64,000 bases of DNA from Lachnotalea glycerini. Its GTDB lineage: Bacteria > Bacillota > Clostridia > Lachnospirales > Lachnospiraceae. The position numbers were made by a program, and so were the translations under genes. Position 1 is the first letter of the stretch. Each line of letters opens with the position of its first letter. The notes below the pieces were generated by a model that worked only from the letters and a program-made list of their open reading frames with translations, made no database searches and was not told the DNA's origin. The DNA lies in contig NZ_QICS01000001.1 in the NCBI RefSeq assembly GCF_003201285.1, positions 24,678 through 88,677 on the forward strand, given 5' to 3'. Shown piece after piece: positions 36,109-44,380 of this stretch.

Positions 36109-37581
36109 ATGCATTATACAACAGAATCAGAGGTTTTAAAACAAAACGGTGTACCAGAGTGGTTTCAAGATGCAAAGTTTGGAATATTTATACATTGGGG
36201 AATTTATTCTATTCCGGCTTATGGAGACGAGTGGTATGCAAGAGCAATGTACAATGGGGATAAACATTGGGCAATGACGCAAGGCTATGATAAGGGTAAG
36301 CCTACTATAAAAGAGCATCACATTAAAAAATATGGTCCTTTAGAAATTTTTGGGTATAAGAATTTCATTGACATGTGGGATATCACAAATTACAATCCTG
36401 ATGAATGGATTGATTTATTTGAAAAGGCCGGAGCAAAATATGTTATGCCTGTTGGAATTCATCATGATTCATTTGCCCTGTATCAATCGGACATCACTCC
36501 GTGGAACAGCGTGAATAAAGGCTTGGGTACTGATAAATTTGGCTGGAAGGTTACAAATGGGCAGGGCAGGGATTTGATTAAAGAACTCAAAGAAGCGGCA
36601 AAGAGGAAGGGAATGTATTTTGGCATATCCAATCATTTAGCTGAGAACGCTACGTGGATTCCACATATGGATGAGTATGATACCAACCCTGACAAAGAAA
36701 ATGATCCATATGAAACCAGAATGTTATATGGATCACATTTGACAAAAGAGGAAGAGGCTGAAAGATGGCTTTCAATGACAAATGAAATAATAGATAAGTA
36801 TCATCCTGATATGACTTATTTTGATGCAGCACTTTCTAATAATACATTTCAGTTTGTAAAAAAAGAATTTGCAGCACATTATTATAATTCTGCATTGGAA
36901 AATAATCCAAATGGAGTACTGTTTTTCTATAAGTTTGGAGCTTTTGAAGAGGGAGAAGCTGTTCTTGATGTGGAACGCGGGCAGCTTAAAGACATTCGTA
37001 CGCTTCCTTGGCAGACGGATACATCGATCAGTGCAAAATCTTGGGGCTATATCGAAGAAGATATTTATCGAAATGCAGATTTCTTTATTTCGTCACTAAT
37101 TGATATTGTAAGTAAAAACGGAAATCTGCTATTAAATATTGGACCCAAGGCAGATGGAAGTATATCGGAAGAAGTGAAGCAGATTTTACTTGAAATAGGA
37201 GAATGGTTAAATATTAATGGAGAAGCCATATATAATACGAGGCCGTGGATTAAGTTTGGAGAAGGTGTAACGATCCCAGGAAGCTATTATTCGGATTCAG
37301 GCTTAGAATTTACGGAAGGAGACATTCGCTTTACAAAAAGTAAAAGTGATTCAACCTTTTACATTTTACCTTTGGTTAAACCGACAAAGGATACTCTATG
37401 TATTCAAACACTAAAAAGCGATGTTCTAGATATTCAAAACGTATGTGAAATCATTTTATTGGACGGTAACACAAGATTGGAATATAAGCAGACACAATCA
37501 GGCTTAGAAATCAATCTACCATTAGACTGGAACTTAAGATTAAAGAGTGCGTATGCTATGAAAGTTAACCTAAAAGCATAA
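36109..37581 (+). CDS. Alpha-L-fucosidase, GH29 family
   Basis: The enzyme releases alpha-linked fucose from glycans. The 490-residue protein has the GH29 N-terminal signature WFQDAKFGIFIHWGIYSIPA, the region KYVMPVGIHHDSFALY, the probable nucleophile Asp in TYFDAAL near 244, and NGNLLLNIGPKADGSI before a C-terminal beta domain. No signal peptide is present, so it is cytoplasmic and would act on imported oligosaccharides. AAGGGG directly abuts an ATG at 36097; the ATG at 36109 (12-base spacing) is chosen, but 36097 is possible. No transporter or fucose pathway genes are adjacent, and the gene is bracketed by related repeats. Confidence 0.9.
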   Translation: MHYTTESEVLKQNGVPEWFQDAKFGIFIHWGIYSIPAYGDEWYARAMYNGDKHWAMTQGYDKGKPTIKEHHIKKYGPLEIFGYKNFIDMWDITNYNPDEWIDLFEKAGAKYVMPVGIHHDSFALYQSDITPWNSVNKGLGTDKFGWKVTNGQGRDLIKELKEAAKRKGMYFGISNHLAENATWIPHMDEYDTNPDKENDPYETRMLYGSHLTKEEEAERWLSMTNEIIDKYHPDMTYFDAALSNNTFQFVKKEFAAHYYNSALENNPNGVLFFYKFGAFEEGEAVLDVERGQLKDIRTLPWQTDTSISAKSWGYIEEDIYRNADFFISSLIDIVSKNGNLLLNIGPKADGSISEEVKQILLEIGEWLNINGEAIYNTRPWIKFGEGVTIPGSYYSDSGLEFTEGDIRFTKSKSDSTFYILPLVKPTKDTLCIQTLKSDVLDIQNVCEIILLDGNTRLEYKQTQSGLEINLPLDWNLRLKSAYAMKVNLKA

Positions 37582-37613
37582 TTCATAAATATATTAAAAT
37601 ATTATTTTTTAAC

Positions 37614-37665
37614 AGCATAAAAAAAGAGGTAAAGCCATAAAGACTTTACCCCTTTTTCTATGCTG
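37614..37665. terminator. Bidirectional terminator between the fucosidase and SASP genes
   Basis: AGCATAAAAAAAGAGGTAAAG pairs with CTTTACCCCTTTTTCTATGCT around a short loop, giving a long stem with A and T tracts on the two sides between convergent genes. Confidence 0.87.
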
Positions 37666-37705
37666 CTTTGATTAATAAATGATATCTGTCATTTAAAATA
37701 AATGC

Positions 37706-37909
37706 TTATTTACCAGCCATCTGTTTTTCTTGCTCTTCTATCATTTTCTTAACCATGTAACCACCTACAGAACCATTTTGTTTTGAAGTAAGGTTACCAT
37801 TATATCCATCTGTTAATGGAACACCTAATTCGTTTGCTACTTCATACTTGAATTTGTTTAATGCACTTTTTGCTTCAGGTACTGATGCAGAATTACTTGA
37901 ACTTGTCAT
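37706..37909 (-). CDS. Small acid-soluble spore protein, alpha/beta type
   Basis: The 67-residue protein belongs to the alpha/beta SASP family that coats and protects DNA in the spore. The family core is present: ALNKFKYEVANELGVPL (containing the germination protease site) and GYNGNLTSKQNGSVGGYMVK. The start at 37909 (MTSSSNSA) has TGGAGG 7 bases upstream; a longer frame from 37954 lacks a ribosome binding site. Forespore-specific expression (sigma-G) is expected from the family; I did not find a convincing sigma-G promoter. Its presence shows that the organism makes endospores. Confidence 0.96.
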   Translation of the reverse strand: MTSSSNSASVPEAKSALNKFKYEVANELGVPLTDGYNGNLTSKQNGSVGGYMVKKMIEEQEKQMAGK

Positions 37910-37940
37910 AATAAGACCTCCATTTTGCTTTCGCCATATT

Positions 37941-37979
37941 GGTAATATCAACACTGTGTTTTACAATACTTATATTACC
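37941..37979. repeat. Inverted repeat upstream of the SASP gene
   Basis: GGTAATAT (37941-37948) and ATATTACC (37972-37979) are complementary, flanked further out by CTTTCG and CGAAAG. It lies 30-70 bases before the SASP start and could be a leader hairpin or an operator. Confidence 0.4.
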
Positions 37980-38232
37980 AAACGAAAGTTAATTGATTTT
38001 TGTTAACCTAACAAATTATTTAATTTGATTGAATTTGTTAAGTGGTTACAATCATATTATGTGCAAATCAAAAAGCAATAAACTAGAAGTTGTTTCAATT
38101 TTTTACAATATTTTCAAATGAGTTTAAAATGTGAAAAAAGCGTTCACTTATTTCTTTAAAATGATATAATATGCTTAACAATTTATTTTATAATATAGTA
38201 TAATTAGGATAGAATTGTTTTACTCAGATATT

Positions 38233-38304
38233 ATGATACTGGGGTCAAAAAGTCATACGTTTTATACTTGCATGAAAAACATGACTTTGGAACCCCAACA
38301 TCAT
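38233..38304. repeat. Palindromic intergenic element, copy B
   Basis: A 24-base arm at 38233-38256 matches the reverse complement of 38281-38304 at 19 of 24 positions, with a 24-base loop. The outer sequence ATGATGTTGGGGT and the CATGAAAAACATG centre resemble copy A at 35.9-36.07 kb. Apart from this, the inverted repeat at 37941 and the promoter at 38322, the 474-base gap 37910-38383 is featureless. Confidence 0.65.
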
Positions 38305-38321
38305 TTAATAGGTTAAAACAG

Positions 38322-38350
38322 TTGTATGTTTCGACGCATAGTGTTAGGAT
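38322..38350 (+). promoter_or_regulatory. Candidate promoter of the TraX-like gene
   Basis: TTGTAT (38322-38327) and TAGGAT (38345-38350) are 17 bases apart, 33 bases before the GTG start. Confidence 0.35.
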
Positions 38351-38383
38351 ATAAAAGCAATTAATTTTGGAGGGGATAACATA

Positions 38384-39073
38384 GTGGAAATAATGAGTAA
38401 GAAAAAACAATTAAGCGGCAGTTCGCTCAAAGTCATTGCTATTATAACAATGCTTATTGATCATATCGGAGCTGGTATATTGGAGAATTTGCCTGGATGT
38501 TTAGAAAGTCAATCTTCTTTGCATTACACGTATTATGTTTTTAGGTATATAGGTCGAATCGCATTTCCTATTTTTTGTTTTCTATTGGTTGAGGGTTATT
38601 TACATACGAGTAATGTTAAGAAATATGCAATTCGATTATTTATATTTGCAATTATTTCTGAGATTCCTTTTGACTTGGCATTTTATCATACAGTATTTAT
38701 AACAACACATCAAAATGTTTTTTTTACCTTGTTGATAGGTCTTATTACTTTAGTTGCAATTGATCATTTCAATTGCAGCAGCTTACTTAGATTGGTGTGT
38801 ATGTTTGCAGGCTTTTATGTTTCATATATTTTAAATACAGATTACGCTGGATTTGGTGTTGTTTTTATAGTGTTATTATATATGCTTCATGATAATATTA
38901 AACTAAGAAATTTTGTATGCTCACTCGCTATTGCGTGGGAAATTACGGCACCAATTGCGTTTATTCCGATTACACTATACAATGGTGAAAGAGGACTTAA
39001 AATGAAGTATTTCTTCTATTTATTTTATCCTGTACATTTATTATTGATTTATGCTATTTCAAGATTACTATAA
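38384..39073 (+). CDS. TraX family membrane protein
   Basis: The 229-residue protein has about six or seven membrane helices and the TraX signature KVIAIITMLIDHIGA near the N-terminus, followed by YVFRYIGRIAFPIFCFLLVEGY and EIPFDLAFY. The founding TraX acetylates F pilin; the chromosomal relatives in Bacillota are thought to be membrane acyltransferases of unknown substrate. The start is GTG with GGAGGGG upstream; an ATG three codons later is too distant from it. It precedes a lipoprotein gene by 34 bases. Confidence 0.88.
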   Translation: MEIMSKKKQLSGSSLKVIAIITMLIDHIGAGILENLPGCLESQSSLHYTYYVFRYIGRIAFPIFCFLLVEGYLHTSNVKKYAIRLFIFAIISEIPFDLAFYHTVFITTHQNVFFTLLIGLITLVAIDHFNCSSLLRLVCMFAGFYVSYILNTDYAGFGVVFIVLLYMLHDNIKLRNFVCSLAIAWEITAPIAFIPITLYNGERGLKMKYFFYLFYPVHLLLIYAISRLL

Positions 39074-39107
39074 TTTGGAAATAGGGAGTAATGGAGGAAG
39101 GTTTAGT

Positions 39108-40001
39108 ATGAAAAGGCTTATTATATGTATGATTACATGTATGATGTTAACTGGATGCTCTACCACTGTAGATCAAGAGGTGATTGAAAATGTTGATAAT
39201 CCACAAACTGATTTGGAAAATACAAATGAATCTGAAGATGAAAGTACAATGACAGCAGAGGATGAGAAAGCTGCGTCAGATGAAAATCTGACGGATACAA
39301 AAAGCTCCAAAGAAATAAGTAAATTAGAATCAGTAGACGTAACGATAGAAACACTGGAAAGCCAATATGAAAATCAGAATGAAATTGTATCTCATGTTAA
39401 GATTCAATATCCTGTCATAAAAAATGATACAGATAATGAAAGCATAAAGGAAATCAATAACTTTTTTCAAGAGTCAGCACAGGCGTTGTATGAAGAGAAT
39501 AATACGTATGCTCTTGATAATGTGGAGGCAATGACAGAGGAGACTTTGATTAATAATACGGTGAGAGAATATTACAGCGAGTATTTTGTAATGATAGACA
39601 TCAAATATAACGAAAATGGACTTTTCTCTGTTTTACAAAATTTTAGTGAAAGTTATAGTGCAGAAAATAAAAATACTTTCTCTACAGGCTATGTCTTTGA
39701 TCTTAATTCAGGAGAGCGCCTGAATATAAGTGATATTTTTATTGGAACGCAGGAAGAAGCGGCACAAATTATAGGACAGGCATTTTTAAATTCTGACAAT
39801 ATTACAGAGAATTTAAAAAATCAATACAAGGAAGAATTGATGGCTAATACACAATATGTTGAATTTTATCTTGAGGAAAATAATATTTATTTTTTTTATA
39901 ATCCAAATATGATTGCTCCTTATTATGAAGGAACATTTAGCACAAGTATTCCTTTAAATTCGGAGAGTATTTTTAAATTAGAATTGAATCAAAAAGACTA
40001 A
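39108..40001 (+). CDS. Lipoprotein with DUF3298-like domain
   Basis: The protein of about 297 residues has a lipoprotein signal (MKRLIICMITCMMLTGC, lipobox LTGC with Cys17). An acidic, low-complexity linker follows to about residue 75. The C-terminal part resembles DUF4163/DUF3298 (QYPVIKN, NEINNFF-like helix, TGYVFDLNSGERLNISDIF, FYLEENNIYFFYNP), as in the outer domains of PdaC and RsiV. It should sit on the outer face of the membrane. ATGGAGGAAG precedes the ATG at 39108, whose frame begins after the TraX stop. The ligand is unknown. Confidence 0.8.
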   Translation: MKRLIICMITCMMLTGCSTTVDQEVIENVDNPQTDLENTNESEDESTMTAEDEKAASDENLTDTKSSKEISKLESVDVTIETLESQYENQNEIVSHVKIQYPVIKNDTDNESIKEINNFFQESAQALYEENNTYALDNVEAMTEETLINNTVREYYSEYFVMIDIKYNENGLFSVLQNFSESYSAENKNTFSTGYVFDLNSGERLNISDIFIGTQEEAAQIIGQAFLNSDNITENLKNQYKEELMANTQYVEFYLEENNIYFFYNPNMIAPYYEGTFSTSIPLNSESIFKLELNQKD

Positions 40002-40020
40002 AAATGAAAGGGAGAATAAA

Positions 40021-40572
40021 GTGAGAGTAATAGCAGGACAGGCAAGGAGAATTAATTTAAAGACAATACCGGGAATGGATACAAGACCTACTAGTGACAG
40101 AATAAAAGAAACATTGTTTAATATGATTCATTCTTATTTAACGGATATTTGCTTTTTGGATTTATTTGCAGGGAGTGGACAAATGGGAATAGAAGCGTTA
40201 AGCAGAGGTGCAAAGCAGGCAATATTTGTTGAAAGTAATAAAGGTGCTGTTTCTTGTATTGAACAAAATTTGGAACTTACAAAGTTGAAGGATAAGAGTA
40301 AGGTGATTTGCCAAAATGTAATACCTGCATTAATGCGATTGGAAGGAAATTACCATTTTGAGTATGTTTTTATGGATCCGCCATATCATGTTTTTTTAGA
40401 AAAACAGGTTCTTGAATATTTAAAAAATTCTTCACTTATTGACAGCGATAGTGTTATAATTGTAGAAGCATCTTTGGAAACAAAGTTTGACTATTTAGAA
40501 AATTTGGGATTTCAGATTATAAAGAGAAAAGAATACAAGACGAATATGCATTTGTTTCTCCAAATGCAGTAA
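40021..40572 (+). CDS. rsmD: 16S rRNA (guanine(966)-N(2))-methyltransferase
   Basis: RsmD methylates G966 of 16S rRNA. The 183-residue protein has the N-terminal [30 protein letters not shown], the SAM motif [19 protein letters not shown] and the catalytic FMDPPYH near 120. The start is GTG, with AAGGGAG upstream. It is followed 20 bases later by coaD, the conserved rsmD-coaD order (ylbH-ylbI in Bacillus). Confidence 0.97.
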   Translation: MRVIAGQARRINLKTIPGMDTRPTSDRIKETLFNMIHSYLTDICFLDLFAGSGQMGIEALSRGAKQAIFVESNKGAVSCIEQNLELTKLKDKSKVICQNVIPALMRLEGNYHFEYVFMDPPYHVFLEKQVLEYLKNSSLIDSDSVIIVEASLETKFDYLENLGFQIIKRKEYKTNMHLFLQMQ

Positions 40573-40592
40573 AGACTAGAAAAGAGGGAAAG

Positions 40593-41078
40593 ATGAATAA
40601 AGCGATTTACCCGGGAAGTTTTGATCCAGTTACTTTTGGACATTTAGATATTATTAAGCGTTCAGCAAATTTGTTTGATGAATTAATCGTAGGGGTATTG
40701 AATAACACTACAAAAAGTCCATTGTTTTCTGTGGAAGAACGTGTTAATATGTTAAAGGAAGCAACTGCAGATATTTCAAACATCAAAGTTGCATCTTTTT
40801 GTGGGCTTTTGGTAGATTTTGTTGAGGAAACAAAAGCGTCGGTAGTAGTTCGTGGGCTAAGAGCTATTACAGATTTTGAATATGAATTGCAACTAGCTCA
40901 AACCAATCATATACTATGTCCAAGTGCGGATACCATGTTTCTGACTGCTGGATTGGAGTATTCTTATTTAAGTTCAACAATAGTGAGAGAGGTCGCAAGA
41001 TTCGGCGGGGATATTTCTAAGTTTGTTCCGGATAAGATAGCCAAAGAAATGTATGCGAAATACAATATTGTAAAATAA
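40593..41078 (+). CDS. coaD: Phosphopantetheine adenylyltransferase
   Basis: CoaD makes dephospho-CoA from 4'-phosphopantetheine and ATP. The 161-residue protein has [16 protein letters not shown] near the start (nucleotidyl-transferase TxGH motif), [14 protein letters not shown] and the [16 protein letters not shown] motif. It completes, with panB-panC-panD-coaBC at 23-26.5 kb, most of CoA synthesis in this window. AGAGGGA precedes the ATG. Confidence 0.98.
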   Translation: MNKAIYPGSFDPVTFGHLDIIKRSANLFDELIVGVLNNTTKSPLFSVEERVNMLKEATADISNIKVASFCGLLVDFVEETKASVVVRGLRAITDFEYELQLAQTNHILCPSADTMFLTAGLEYSYLSSTIVREVARFGGDISKFVPDKIAKEMYAKYNIVK

Positions 41079-41091
41079 GGAGTGTGGACTT

Positions 41092-41679
41092 GTGAGCAGT
41101 AAAATTGAACAGATTATTGAAGAAATAGAAGAATATATCAATGGCTGTAAATATCAGCCATTATCAAATACTAAAATAGTTGTGAACAAAGAAGAAATAG
41201 ATGAGCTTCTTACAGAATTACGTTTAAAGACTCCTGATGAGATTAAACGTTATCAAAAAATAATCAATAATAAGGAAGCGATTCTGGCTGATGCGCAGGC
41301 AAAGGCGGATGCTATAATTGCACAGGCCACTGTACATACCAATGAGTTAATTAATGAGCATGAGATTATGCAGCAGGCTTATGCCCAAGCAAATGAAATT
41401 GTTTTAATTGCAACCAACCAGGCACAGGAAATACTGGATAAAGCCACAATAGATGCTAACAATATACGATATGGAGCAATACAATACACAGATGATATGC
41501 TTGCCAATATGCAAGGAATTATTAGCCATGCAATAAATAGTAGTACAGCAAAATATGAGAATTTAGTAAAATCGTTGCAAGATTGTTATGATATAGTCAA
41601 CGCGAATAGAGTTGAGTTAGCGCCGCAAGAGGATGAGGAAGAAGTAGCGGAGGCTTTGGTGCAGGAGGAACAGGAATAA
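41092..41679 (+). CDS. Ala/Gln-rich coiled-coil protein next to coaD
   Basis: The 195-residue protein consists largely of helix with heptad character (about 60-165: ADAQAKADAIIAQA, QANEIVLIATNQAQEI, DKATIDANNI), an N-terminal acidic helix and a Glu-rich tail. It resembles the helical stalk subunits of rotary ATPases and DivIVA-like proteins in composition only, and no ATPase domain is present. The start is GTG, with AAGGAGTG about 6 bases upstream and only 13 bases after coaD, so it should be cotranscribed with rsmD-coaD. Function unknown. Confidence 0.8.
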   Translation: MSSKIEQIIEEIEEYINGCKYQPLSNTKIVVNKEEIDELLTELRLKTPDEIKRYQKIINNKEAILADAQAKADAIIAQATVHTNELINEHEIMQQAYAQANEIVLIATNQAQEILDKATIDANNIRYGAIQYTDDMLANMQGIISHAINSSTAKYENLVKSLQDCYDIVNANRVELAPQEDEEEVAEALVQEEQE

Positions 41680-41697
41680 TAAATAGTTTTATTGTAT

Positions 41698-41725
41698 AAA
41701 GAGTGCGTTAAACAACACACTCTTT
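41698..41725 (+). terminator. Terminator after the rsmD-coaD unit
   Basis: AAAGAGTG (41698-41705) and CACTCTTT (41718-41725) form a stem, followed by GTTAGTTT. The T tract is short. Confidence 0.65.
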
Positions 41726-41734
41726 GTTAGTTTA

Positions 41735-41855
41735 TAGAAAAGTTCTACGAACAACCATGTTAAATAAAAGGTACTACGTGCCAAAATGCGCATCTCGCTA
41801 AAAGGAGTGTTAATGCTTCGCAATCCGCTCGGGTGCAAAAGTGTCTGCGAGCCAT
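41735..41855. repeat. Possible intergenic repeat element after ylbJ
   Basis: This short region between convergent genes holds several small palindromes: GTTCTACGAAC near 41742, GGTACTACGTGCC near 41771 and GCGCATCTCGC near 41788. Its GC-richer, structured sequence differs from the surrounding AT-rich spacer and resembles dispersed intergenic repeats of clostridia. No frame is supported. Confidence 0.4.
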
Positions 41856-42794
41856 TTAAGATCTATTGAGTATGAATAAATAGATAATTGATAAAAATAA
41901 AGTGAAAGACAGATTAAGCAGCTTTGACAATATGTAATAGTAAATTGGCAAGCCAGAGCTTTTAATCATACTTTGTGTTTGAGCTACACAGGATAAACCG
42001 CCAAAAGAGACGGAGGTCAGCACAATAATGAACTTGCATGCAAAGGATAAAGATGACCCAGAGACGATGGAAAGTCCATTTGTTATCTCTGTGAGTGATA
42101 TCATCCAATATTTTAAGAAAGTGTGTTGTAATGGAATATGTATTAGCATCTGGGATAGCAGAGCAAATAATATAATATAACCGCCGAGCTTTGTGATTGC
42201 TTCAAAGCCATTTAAAATTGCGTTGTCTATTAATTTAAAATCAACGGCGGCCTCACAGGTTGAGAAAGAAAAATCATTATATTTCATAGCATTTTTTCGA
42301 ATTAATGGTCTTATAACAATTGCACATAATATAGGCGAAAGATAAATTATAATACATACAGGCTTTAGTAAGGATTGTGAATGAAAGGTTTCATTAATGA
42401 TATAATTGATGATAAAAATGGGACTTACATTGTTACAAAAGCTTAATAAATAAATGCCTTCTGATCTTGATATTTTATGGCTGGTAACTAAATCAGCAGT
42501 TATTTTGGCGCCCATAGGATAACCACATAAAAAACCAGTAATAACAGCATAGCAGCCATCTTTACTAATCCCAAACAAGAATTTAAGAAGAGGCGCAAAT
42601 AGGAATGTAATATAAGAGGCTGCATTAAGTGATATAATTAGGTTGGAGAGAATCATAAAGGGCAAAAGGTTTGGAATGATGACATTGAACCAAAGCATCA
42701 AACCACCTTTCGCTGTACTGACCGACTCTAATGGATATATAAAAATAAATAGGAATATACTAATAATTATGATAGAATATATCGTTTTTTTCAA
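41856..42794 (-). CDS. ylbJ: Sporulation integral membrane protein YlbJ
   Basis: The 312-residue protein has about eight membrane helices and the YlbJ/nucleoside-recognition signatures FLCGYPMGAKITADL near 105 and FCNNVSPIFIINYI near 135. In Bacillus, YlbJ is made in the mother cell and is needed for heat-resistant spores. Its position beside rsmD-coaD matches ylbH-ylbI-ylbJ, though here it is on the opposite strand. The start is TTG with only a weak AGAAAG upstream. It is shorter than the Bacillus protein (about 400 residues), mainly in the loops. Confidence 0.92.
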   Translation of the reverse strand: MKKTIYSIIIISIFLFIFIYPLESVSTAKGGLMLWFNVIIPNLLPFMILSNLIISLNAASYITFLFAPLLKFLFGISKDGCYAVITGFLCGYPMGAKITADLVTSHKISRSEGIYLLSFCNNVSPIFIINYIINETFHSQSLLKPVCIIIYLSPILCAIVIRPLIRKNAMKYNDFSFSTCEAAVDFKLIDNAILNGFEAITKLGGYIILFALLSQMLIHIPLQHTFLKYWMISLTEITNGLSIVSGSSLSFACKFIIVLTSVSFGGLSCVAQTQSMIKSSGLPIYYYILSKLLNLSFTLFLSIIYLFILNRS

Positions 42795-42867
42795 TGATTG
42801 AGACTTTCTTGGTTTTTAACAATATATTAAAACAATACAAATATTATGTATCATGGAGGTGGAATGA

Positions 42868-44328
42868 ATGAATACAATAGAAGATTTACAACCAAAGGAA
42901 TTTTATAAATATTTCAAGGATATAGCGGCAATACCTCATGGCTCAAAAGATACCAAAGGAATCAGTGATTATTGTGCAGCCTTTGCTATAAAGCATAATT
43001 TAAATTATGTTCAGGATGAGCATAACAATATCATAATAATAAAAGAAGCAAGTGAGGGTTATGAAAATGTGCCTGCAGTTATTATTCAAGGACATTTGGA
43101 TATGGTATGTGAAAAGGAATCAGATTGTGAAATTGATTTTACTAAGGATGGATTAAGGCTTGAACTAAATGGTAAATTTTTAAGCGCGAAAGGAACAACA
43201 CTAGGTGCAGATGATGGTGTGGCTATTGCCTATTCGTTGGCATTGTTGGCCGATGATACGCTTAATCATCCACGAATGGAAATTGTTTTAACAACAGACG
43301 AGGAAATTGGATTACTTGGCGCAGCAGCAATTGATGTATCGATGCTGCAAGGTAAGTATATGATTAATATAGATTCTGACATAGAAGGGATGTTTTTGAC
43401 CTCCTGCGCAGGTGGAATGACAGCCAAATGTAGTATACCTGTTAATTATAAGGATGAAACAATGATGAAATATACCATTAAGATAACAGGCTTACAGGGA
43501 GGACATTCAGGATCTGAAATAGATAAATACAGAGGCAATTCCAATAAGTTAATGGGAAGACTGATGTATTTCCTAAGCAAAGAATTAAACTATGGTATTG
43601 TTTCACTTAATGGAGGTTCTAAGGATAATGCAATCCCTAGAGAGACTATCGCTGAGATTTTACTAGAGGAAACGGATTGCAGTCAATTAGAGGAACTGAT
43701 TCATAGCTTTGATAAAATTGTAAAAAATGAGTATATGACTAACGATATGGGCATTGCTGTTTTATTGGAGAAAAATGATATTCAAAAAGAAAAAATGCTG
43801 ACACCAAAAAGTAAGGAATGCGTTCAGTTTTTACTTATGAATACACCAAATGGTGTTCAGAATATGAGTAGTGATATCAAGGGTCTTGTTCAGACTTCTC
43901 TAAACTTTGGAATATTAATGTTGGACCAGGAAAAGTGTGAAATGACTTTTTCAATAAGAAGTGCTCAGAATTCAGAAAAGCAGGCAATCAGTGATCAGCT
44001 TTGCTATATGACTGAATTCTTAGGCGGTGAATATCAGGTGAGCGGTGAATATCCGTCATGGCCTTATAAAAAAGATTCTAAGCTTCGTGAATTGATGGTT
44101 CATATATACGAAAAGCAGTTTGGTATCATACCAAAGATTGAGGCGATTCACGCGGGACTTGAATGTGGCTTGTTTTGTGAGAAGATAAAGAATTTAGATA
44201 CAATCTCAATTGGACCTGAGGTATTTGATATCCATACACCAAAGGAAAGAATGAATGTAGAGTCAGTTGCAAGATATTGGCAGTTTATCAGAAGTGTAAT
44301 ATCAAGCTTTAAAGAAATAGAAGATTAA
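42868..44328 (+). CDS. pepD: Aminoacyl-histidine dipeptidase, M20 family
   Basis: The 486-residue cytosolic enzyme hydrolyses Xaa-His dipeptides and related substrates. Metal-binding motifs of the M20 family are present: IIQGHLDMVCEK near 74, LGADDGVAIAY near 113 (bridging Asp), TTDEEIGLLGA near 143 (catalytic Glu), and the dimerisation-domain motif GLQGGHSGSEI near 209. The C-terminal AIHAGLECGLFCEK is typical of PepD. ATGGAGGTGG precedes the ATG. It is divergent from ylbJ. Confidence 0.95.
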   Translation: MNTIEDLQPKEFYKYFKDIAAIPHGSKDTKGISDYCAAFAIKHNLNYVQDEHNNIIIIKEASEGYENVPAVIIQGHLDMVCEKESDCEIDFTKDGLRLELNGKFLSAKGTTLGADDGVAIAYSLALLADDTLNHPRMEIVLTTDEEIGLLGAAAIDVSMLQGKYMINIDSDIEGMFLTSCAGGMTAKCSIPVNYKDETMMKYTIKITGLQGGHSGSEIDKYRGNSNKLMGRLMYFLSKELNYGIVSLNGGSKDNAIPRETIAEILLEETDCSQLEELIHSFDKIVKNEYMTNDMGIAVLLEKNDIQKEKMLTPKSKECVQFLLMNTPNGVQNMSSDIKGLVQTSLNFGILMLDQEKCEMTFSIRSAQNSEKQAISDQLCYMTEFLGGEYQVSGEYPSWPYKKDSKLRELMVHIYEKQFGIIPKIEAIHAGLECGLFCEKIKNLDTISIGPEVFDIHTPKERMNVESVARYWQFIRSVISSFKEIED

Positions 44329-44380
44329 TATTTTAAAAAAAAGAGCATATATATAAATGATGATACTTTAGGATAGATTT

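Noticed and set aside
36097-37581. Fucosidase as part of a polysaccharide utilisation locus
   Set aside because: No transporter, regulator or other glycosidase gene is adjacent.
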